From positions 558,001-622,000 of the forward strand of contig VWND01000076.1 of assembly GCA_009599575.1 (NCBI GenBank): 64,000 bases of DNA, written 5' to 3'. This DNA is from Blumeriella jaapii. Taxonomy: Eukaryota; Ascomycota; Leotiomycetes; Helotiales; Drepanopezizaceae. A model generated the notes under the pieces. That model saw only the letters and a list, made by a program, of their open reading frames with translations, did not search any database and was not told where the DNA came from. Both the position numbers and the translations under genes were made by a program. Shown piece after piece: positions 56,443 through 64,000 of the stretch; position 1 is the first letter of the stretch, and the number at the start of each line of letters is the position of its first letter.

Positions 56443-59400
56443 GGTCGACTTCACGATCAGACTTCGAGGAGTGAGAGGTTGGCGCGGCCAGCTTGTCGTT
56501 CGGATCGTTCTAATGTGTGTCTCTGTACCGAAGGCGTAAAAGTTCAGGGGTCCGAGAATTCCGGGTACCTGTGGGGCTACAGTAACTAAATTGAATCCAT
56601 GAGATGCATTGCAAGCAAGAGTCCGAAACGCCAATCCAACCGTCTCTGGAATTACTTCAAGCTTGAATTGCAGAAAGACCTGTTCCCATTGTACAGGTAA
56701 AGTGTGTTGGCTACCTCTGTTCGGAGACTCGGCTGTTTCGTTCTGGGCGACCACATCAAAACAACAGAGCAACATAGACGTATTCCAGTGACACCACGGA
56801 CGCTAAACACAATGCCACTCGGGGAAAAGATGGAATAGCATAGTTAAAGCGTTTACAGCCGTAGCATAAGTTTCGGGTGAGTATGCATCTGCGAGAGACC
56901 TTTAAGCTTTGTCTCCTGCCAATAGAACATGGCAAGTCTATTATGAAGAATAAACTTGTCCTGGAAAATTAATTACCAAGAAATCCCGAGGATTGATGCG
57001 TGGTCCTATCTCGAAGTCGTTAACCGAGCTGATCAATAACTCTGCCGTCTAAGACAGCCGTACAAGACCTCGGTGTTTTTTTTTCTAGTGAGTGAGCATC
57101 CTGTACCCTGAACCCGGCTCCGCCATCACGAGCATGCGGAGAGATATGAAAATTTATGAGACAGCATTTATCTCAGCTGCAGTCTTTATCGGTACCAACC
57201 ATAAGCCAGACTTCGAAATGCTACTATCATACCATGATGGCGCCAGAAGCCTTGCATTTGGCATAATGATCAAGATCAGTCGAAGACTTGGTAGTAGAAA
57301 TGTTGGCCGGTGACGTGTAACACAAGGCTTCCATGGGGAAACTGCTGGGAAATTATCACGAATACTTGTTAAGAATTTTGCAGGTAAGGTGACAGACATA
57401 GAAATATTGAAAGCCTTGAGTCGAACTCAGAAAACGCGTCCGACTGCTTTTCCTGTAGATAGAAGAAGCCTGTCTCACGAAGTGTAGTGAGCGGCTTGAA
57501 GGTTTGAACACAGAAATGTAGCATAGAAAGCACGGAATAGGGAAGGAAGATTCATGTGTTTTCCGCCGTGTTCTCCACAGCTGACGTACAAAGGAAAAAA
57601 AACATGAGAGAATCGATGGACGCGACGCAATGATACCAAAATCGCACTGTGTAAGAACATCGGCGCTCTCTGTACCATGCCGGAGCAAACAGGGAGGGAA
57701 ATTTCTAAGACTTTGCTCGGATATCAGACACCTCAGAGCTTTGCAACGACCGCACAAGCACCACCAGCTGGATCGAAATCTAGCTCAACCCCAAAGAGAG
57801 ATGAGGGGATCGACGAGTCTCATGAATCGCGATGGAGAATATCGTTCTGCACGCTATGATGCCGCCACGAGCCAGTGACCAGTGTCATGCATGCTCCCTA
57901 TCAACAGCACCATTATGGATGAACGTGCTATCAAGCGAGGAGGAGTCTCAACACCGACGTACTTTGCGATTGTCATCCTCGTAAGAACGCGACGGAGATC
58001 GAACGATCGAGTTCTCAGTGTAGGTCTTTGATCTTGCATTTCTCCCATGCGAGAAGCATAAGAGAAATTTTCTTACTAGCTCTCTAGGACTTTGGTCTTC
58101 GCTTAATGGAAGACGCGTTTGAAACTCGCCTTGTGGCTTGCCACGTCGATATTCTTGCAGCAGTCATAATAGACGCAAGGTCACACTGTCATGCGTTTGA
58201 AACCTTAGATGATTGTTCCCAGGTATTCGGAATGCAGACAGAAGACTGCCAGAAGTGGATCCCCAAATCCCCGTGTAAGAAACCGTATTGGATGCTCTGC
58301 TGCAATCACGAAGCTAAGCATGTTGACCTGCCTATGGGAATAAGGATATCGCAATTCTTCAGCTGAGAGAGGACCGACATACTGCAGATGTTCGCCTGAC
58401 TTGGTTAATCATCGCCTGAACTCAGGATCGACGACGGTCTGGGGCCAATATCAAGACAGCCCGAAATGTTTTGGGCCAAATTTGTGGCATTTTGGGATGT
58501 GCTAAAATCTCGACGGCTCTTCGAGGATCGCCCCGATGGTAGCGTTATTTAGTAGCCGGCCACATCCAGCGCTCGCACCGCCCGGTAGGATTTCTTAGCA
58601 CGAACCTGTCAGGGTGAAGTGACCGGCCCCGGAATCTTGAATCGCAGACATATTTAGATCGACCGAAAGCCCGAGGTGGCAGGAAAGCGGATGGATCTCC
58701 TTGAGTGAGCGAGAGGTGGACGGGCATCATTTCTATAAAGTTTGCGATAGCCAGCCCTGAGCCAGGACAAAGATGGGCTGTTGGTCTCAACGATACGAGC
58801 CTCAGATAACCGTCTGCCCAGGGAACCAAACAGCCTGACGAACATCTAAACCCAGGCGGCGGCGTCGATCGACAAAAGAGGAGTCCAGCAAAAATACGGG
58901 GGCGCTGTGGGGCGCTACGTAGACTGACTGACTGACGATCAGGATGTGCAACGGGGTATGATGGGGTTTTTTGACTTTCCCACTTGCGCGTTGCCAAACG
59001 CGAGGTCGAAAACCTAGCTGAGCATGCCGTAAGCAGATAATTAAGTGTTCGAGACTGTTGTTTGTTGGATTCCCTCGGGATCGCGGGGCTGGCAATATAC
59101 GAGACTTGCGAGTACGACTTTCTAGCTCTCGCAGCTTCAAAGCACTTGGCTTGACCTTGAAACACTTAAAAGGCATGCTGTACATACGTCAACTATGCTC
59201 CTGTCCAGAGCAACATCAAGCAAGGAGCTTGCAGCACTCTACCCTCGGATGCATTTGGACCTATGGCTTGCCAGATGGGATAAAACGCATGAGAACCCAT
59301 CGGCGTCCGAGTACCTGGAGTCCTCATTCGAGGTCCTGTCTGAGCAAAGTCCAGATTGATTCAAGCTTTCCCTGAGACTCGCCATTTGGCAGCACAGGTG

Positions 59401-61719
59401 GTCGGTCGCCTCTCCAGGGCCCGATGTCTCCGTTCCCTCTCCCGGTCAACAAAGATGGCAACATTAAATTAAGGACCATGATCAATTACTGCACATACGG
59501 TGTGAGATAAGTATGCCAAGAGGATCTGCCAAATCCCCACGAAATGCTACGCAACACGGAGCATAATCCCAGACCATGGCGGCTTTGAGTTCGCTCGTAG
59601 GAGAAGCATTGCACGAGCCCTTGGCGAAGTAAAGCCTTTAAATGGATTTCGTTCGTTCCCGTTAGATGAATTCCAGAGAAGAAAGTGTTGGAATGCCAGA
59701 TTGAAATGCAACGATTCTTGATGTGATCCTACTGCAAACACTGGCTGGACTGAGGCCCGTCTGGTCATGAGTCAGCGGCGCAATGAAAAAGACAAGCTTA
59801 GCAAGGACGAAGTTGGCACAGCGAGGAGTAGTGCCTGGCATGACAAAGATCCAAGATCAGTCAGTGATGAAGAGGCGAATCGAGGTCGAGGTCGAGGCCC
59901 ACCTGCACACATTCCTGCACCACTAATGTGGCTCTGCTGCAGTGGGAAACAAAAGGCCACGATGGCTGCGACAGAGCAAGCAGACCGATGACTGCGTGAG
60001 TGGTCCCGGGACGAGCTTTTCCAAGTCGTCGGTCACGAAAGAGTAAGGGAAGAGGAGCTGAGGAGAGTTGCAAATTGCGGTGATACGAGACTTTCTCTGA
60101 AAGACAAAGACTGGCCTGACATTGGCCCAACGGATAGAGAGGGGCTGGGGGCGTAGGCCTCAAGCGGACATGGTCCGGTGCATATGTATGTACCAGCCCA
60201 GTGTGGCAGCTATAATTATGCCATTGGCCCTATTCCATTGGCCCTGTCCACGTAATTAGGTGCACTTTGGCCGCTGTCAGATAACGAAGCCCAAGCTGGG
60301 CTTTTCGCTTGCATTCCACGTCGAGGCCGGTGGCGCGCCACCAAGCCGACTATCGAAGGCCGGTGTTTGCAAAACCTCTGGCGGATGGCGGAAGCCCCGC
60401 CGACTTGCGAAGCTGTCATTTTGCTGAGTTTGATGCGCGCTTGGAACTGTCAAGGGAGCTCTGCTGTTGACGTCCCAACAAGGGCATCGTAGACCGGCCT
60501 TCGCCCTTCGCACCCTGGCCGCCCCTATCTCAGGAGTTCGTTCGTCGTCTGTTTGACTCTTCTCAAGGCGCATGTACAGTACTGTAGTACTGTATGTGCT
60601 GTATGTGCTGTATGTAAGAGCGTAAGAGGCCGTAGGCCCGTCGCGAGACCGGATTGCCTGGTCAGGACTCGGGTACATGCTCCATCCCGGCATCCTGGGA
60701 TTCCTGGCCGAAATGGGCACTTTTCCAGCCATGCTGTCGACGCTCCCAGTCCGAAGGCACCCACTGACTGGCATGGGGCTCGATGTCCTGCATCTCTCTG
60801 ATCTCTCTGAGTCTCGGAGCTGCCCAGATACGAACGACACCACAATTCTCGACACACGATAGAGCTGATGGCGTGAGAAACCGGGGGCTGGATGTAAAAT
60901 CCAAGTGTGCTGGGGCCGCACGGGCTAGAGTGGTGGAGTTTCGAGCTGACAAGCATCGAATTGATCCGTCACGAATTGCCAGGGAATGCTTCTTGGCCTT
61001 GCCTTTGGCCAATCTCGTGGCGTCGCAGACGAACTTGTGCCCCGTTTTGGTTGATCATCCAGATATGCTTCTTCTCAAGCTTCCCCGACTTCTTTGCCAC
61101 AGCGAACATTGTTTCCTGATCCTCGCAGAGGGTCTTCGGTTGGACTGGTCCTCTGATCTTCCCTGATCTCCTTAGTCTCTCTGATCATCCCTTGGGATTT
61201 CATCTCCAATCTCCCCCTTCCTTCGAGCATCTCGTGCTCGTGGCATCCCAAAGGTCCGTCTGGGATTTTGCTGAAGGTGGCGTGGAGGCGTTTGCCCCTA
61301 TTCGTTGCCAGGACTGCTCACTTCTGTTGCGACGCCTGCACCTGGCGCCTGTAGCCACTGACAGTCCTTTCGTCGCCGCATGTCTGTCTGACTGAGCTCT
61401 TCGTGAAGGAACCGGACCCCTTTGAAGCCGCCTTGAGTTCGAACTTCTCCATTCTCACTGCGTTTCTGGCCGTCTTTGTTCCTCGCGCCGCCGACCATCT
61501 CGTCCGAAACGACATAGGCTGCTGCCGGCCTGTCATCTTGATACCATCGGCGCTGAGCCTTTCTCGAGAGAATCGGAGGAGCCACGTCCTAGCATCTAGA
61601 TTGTTCCGACCGTTCAGAGAGCAAGGAGCAAGGAGCAAGGCCAGCAAAGGATCGTTTCCCTTTCGAACTGCCAAAGCACATCTCCTGGGGACGCAGGCGT
61701 ATGGAAAGCACTGCATTTG
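56443..61719. other. 5.3 kb without a recognised gene
   Basis: Frames up to ~214 codons occur on both strands but none has a family signature or a convincing splice pattern. It holds the hydrolase promoter at the left, a CAGTACTGTAGTACTGTATGTGCTGTATG run at about 60577-60615 and CTGATCTCTCTGA-type words near 60795-60815 and 61150-61185. The right end is the promoter or leader of the Zn2Cys6 gene. Confidence 0.45.
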
Positions 61720-63234
61720 ATGGCAGTTGCTGTCGAAGCACCAGTCCATTCGAAGTCCGGCATGTGGCATTCGGGCGAGCCCAGCGATACATTTCCAGCC
61801 CCGGGGCCCGGAGAGGCTCCCGCTTCAATGTCATATCAGTACCCGCTACCAAGTTCAGGCTTGGAACCTTTGTCGAACATGATCCCCGGCTACCCTCCGC
61901 TAGATCACATAAAGCAACAGCAGCCAGGTCAGGTCAAAGCCGAATCGCCAAGTACCCGGAATCGAGGAGTTGGGGTCGCGTCCAAGTCGGCCAAAATCAA
62001 ACGATCCATGTCGACGCCCAACGTTCGAGGTCAAGCATCGTCCGATGCGGCTGCCCTTGCGATATCCGCGGAGAAGAGGAGGAATAAGTTGGGCTACCAC
62101 AGAACATCTGTGGCATGCGGTGAGCATTCGAGGCCCTTGTTGGAGAAGACCTCGGTCTGACGTTGTGTACAGGCCATTGTCGACGAAGGAAAATCCGATG
62201 CATTGCTGCCCCAGGTGATCCGCATGGCCGCTGCTCGAATTGCATCAGGTTGAAGAAAGAATGCCAGTTTTTTGCTGTTGACTCGCAGCCACCTGCTCAC
62301 GAACCTCAGCGCGCAGGTTCCAAAACGCTGAGTGGGACGGACAGAGCGTCTGAAGAGTCGTCTCCGTCCAATTCATCTGGCCAGGTACCAGAGATAGCAC
62401 AGACTCTGCCCTATGCACATCTCAATGCCTCCCATCCAGGACCTCGGCGGCCCGGACGCGAAACGCCAGAGGACGGAAAGCTTTTCCCCCGAGTCGAAGG
62501 GCAAGGACTTTCTGCCTCCGGCCCTCAACCCTACAGTCATCACCGCGGCGCGAGACTTTGAATACGCACCACCACCACAGTTTGGGACTACCAACTGGAT
62601 GGCCGCCGATACATCACCGAGTAGCGCGAATCCGAAGGCAGAGGCGTCTCAGTCGTACTGGAGGGTGAACCCTCAGGACTCGACCTTGAACTCTGCGTTT
62701 TCCCCCTTCACCTCGAGTCTCCAGGTTGCGCCCCCGCCGAATTGGTCGTCACATACGGAGGCCGGTTCACGAGAAGAGACTTGGTCGGCTCCCCAGCGGT
62801 CCATGTCGTATGGCAATCTTGAGGGCCTCCACAGCCAACACCAGAACGCCCAGTACACACAGTATCCGCCTCCCCCTCCCCTCAACGACCACTATACGAC
62901 GAAGCCCCGCTTGCTCTCATCGTCTGGGATGTACCCACCCCCCATCCAAACCCCGTCGAGCATGGCGGCTCCTCACGAACCCTTGTCCGCAACCTCGAGC
63001 GAGCCCCATTCGCATCCTCATTCGGCGCAGGCTCTACCACCAGTGCCGTTTTCGAATTGGCAGCAAGCGTATGCCTATCAAAAGCCGCCCAGTGCTGGAC
63101 CGGAACAATTTCCTGGTTGGAATGGACCGCCTGCTGGACCACCGCACGAGGGAGAGGGCGCACCTGCGCCTGGCTATGGCTATGGGGAAACGGCGAGCGG
63201 TGTTTACTACCAACCGCATCACCAAGGACGCTAG
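61720..63234 (+). CDS. Zn2Cys6 fungal transcription factor
   Basis: Exons are 61720-62119, 62173-62384 and 62440-63234, giving 468 residues. The binuclear zinc cluster lies in the middle rather than at the N-terminus: Cys133-x2-Cys136-x6-Cys143-x10-Cys154-x2-Cys157-x6-Cys164, in ACGHCRRRKIRC...GRCSNCIRLKKEC. The first intron falls just after the first cysteine. Upstream are a Pro-rich leader, PGYPPLDHIKQQQP and a basic run (SKSAKIKRSMSTPN). Downstream it is disordered, rich in Ser, Pro, Tyr, Gln and His, with AKRQR as a possible nuclear signal; no fungal_trans middle-homology domain is seen. The second intron (55 nt, GTACCA...CCAG) is inferred from a frame change and gives SSGQ-DLGGPDAKRQ. 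The first ATG in frame is used; a further upstream exon is possible. Confidence 0.85.
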
Positions 63235-64000
63235 AAGTCCCGAGCCTTGCAGAGAACTTCGCGGTTTGAAGTATTGGCATACGCAGAGAGGTGGTGCCAT
63301 ACCAGGGCCATTCCACAAGCAGGCAAAGACAGCGTAACAGGGCCAGAAGAAGGGTACCTGGCATCAACGACCGACATGGTATTTTTGGGAAGGAGGAATG
63401 GGTGATTTTTTGAGTTGGCATCATTGCACACGAAACACCGAAGCGGAGAATCCATAAAGGAAGGCTATGGTTTCGGAGAAAGATGCCAGGGCACCTCCAC
63501 AACGACCACACGACAGGGTGTCGCCGATTTGAGATCTGGGCACTGAATTCGAAAGGCCCCGAGGAGTGCATGTCTGACGACGCCGACCAGGCCGCGGCGA
63601 AGCCAGAAATGTACAGCAGACGTTCAGGTCACGGCGCGCCATGACGAGAACGAGACGGCGTATCACGGGATGTAGACTGAACGGGGTTGTGGGGGGACTG
63701 TACAAAATTAGAAGCCCCGGCCATGCTGTGCTGTAGAACAAATGAGGATCGAGTCAAAGATAGCGAGCGAAGCTCTCTCTTCTTCATGCACATACTGTAC
63801 AGTACACAAACTGCAGATGACGGCAGATGTTGTACTCGAGGCCGCTGTCGAATGTGTATCAGCGGACCGGACCGAAAGGACGGGACGGCGACCTGCATAA
63901 ATCGGTCGGTGCTGTGCTGTGCTGTGCTGTGCTGTAGATGAAATGCATGGAATGCATAAATCGCACGTGCATCAAGATGGGCGTGCCTGCAGTGCACTTG
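63235..64000. other. 3' region of the Zn2Cys6 gene to window edge
   Basis: No gene recognised. It holds a TACTGTACAGTACAC word at 63796-63809 and a (GCTGT)n run at about 63908-63936. Confidence 0.5.

Noticed and set aside
60662..61120. Minus-strand fragments such as MFAVAKKSGKLEKKHIWM
   Set aside because: Looks protein-like for ~45 codons but stops quickly, no family is recognised and no intron continues it.

Overview
The window is nuclear DNA of a filamentous ascomycete (Pezizomycotina). The evidence is short introns (about 48-100 nt, one longer) with GTAAGT-like donors, CTAAC/CTCAC-like branch sites and CAG acceptors, a group III (NIK1-type) HAMP-repeat histidine kinase, a fungal Zn2Cys6 regulator, a fungal Munc13/Git1-type protein and an Nsp1-type FG nucleoporin. 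Protein flavour suggests a dothideomycete, but that is inference. There is no sign of prokaryotic, organellar or viral sequence, and no CRISPR array, rRNA or convincing tRNA.

Layout from left to right: the 5' part of a 14-3-3 gene (-); F1-ATPase inhibitor (+); nucleoporin NSP1 (-), divergent from a Laa2-like trafficking protein (+); a three-RRM Csx1/Nam8-like RNA-binding protein (-); an 8.6 kb stretch without a recognisable gene, full of microsatellites; group III histidine kinase (-); PIG-P/Gpi19 (-); a large C2/Munc13-homology protein (-); an F-box-like protein (+); 5 kb without a recognised gene; a C2H2-type zinc-finger protein (+); PCNA (+), pyridoxal kinase (+) and dUTPase (-), the last two convergent; an inverted-repeat island; an alpha/beta hydrolase (-); about 5 kb without a recognised gene; and a Zn2Cys6 transcription factor (+). 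I resolved exon structures by joining frames at consensus splice sites and checked that coding lengths are multiples of three. In PCNA, pyridoxal kinase and the RNA-binding protein the solutions are unusual: a start codon split by an intron, an 11-nt exon, and a last exon coding only the stop.

Most genes are housekeeping and do not form a metabolic or defence cluster. The only functional neighbourhood is PCNA plus dUTPase (DNA replication and nucleotide hygiene), whose promoters both carry MluI-box-like ACGCG elements. Munc13-like, Laa2-like and PIG-P proteins all act in membrane traffic or the ER but lie far apart.

The least explained part is non-coding. A palindromic TACTGTAC/GTACAGTAC pentamer repeat occurs at more than twenty intergenic places and was not seen in the exons called here. 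A pair of inverted ~140-bp arms (52811-52956 and 53839-53974) encloses ~0.9 kb, and one arm differs from the other by extra bases at GTAC-type sites. I did not find a clear multi-gene novel system. These dispersed repeats and the odd gene structures are the items most worth a second look.
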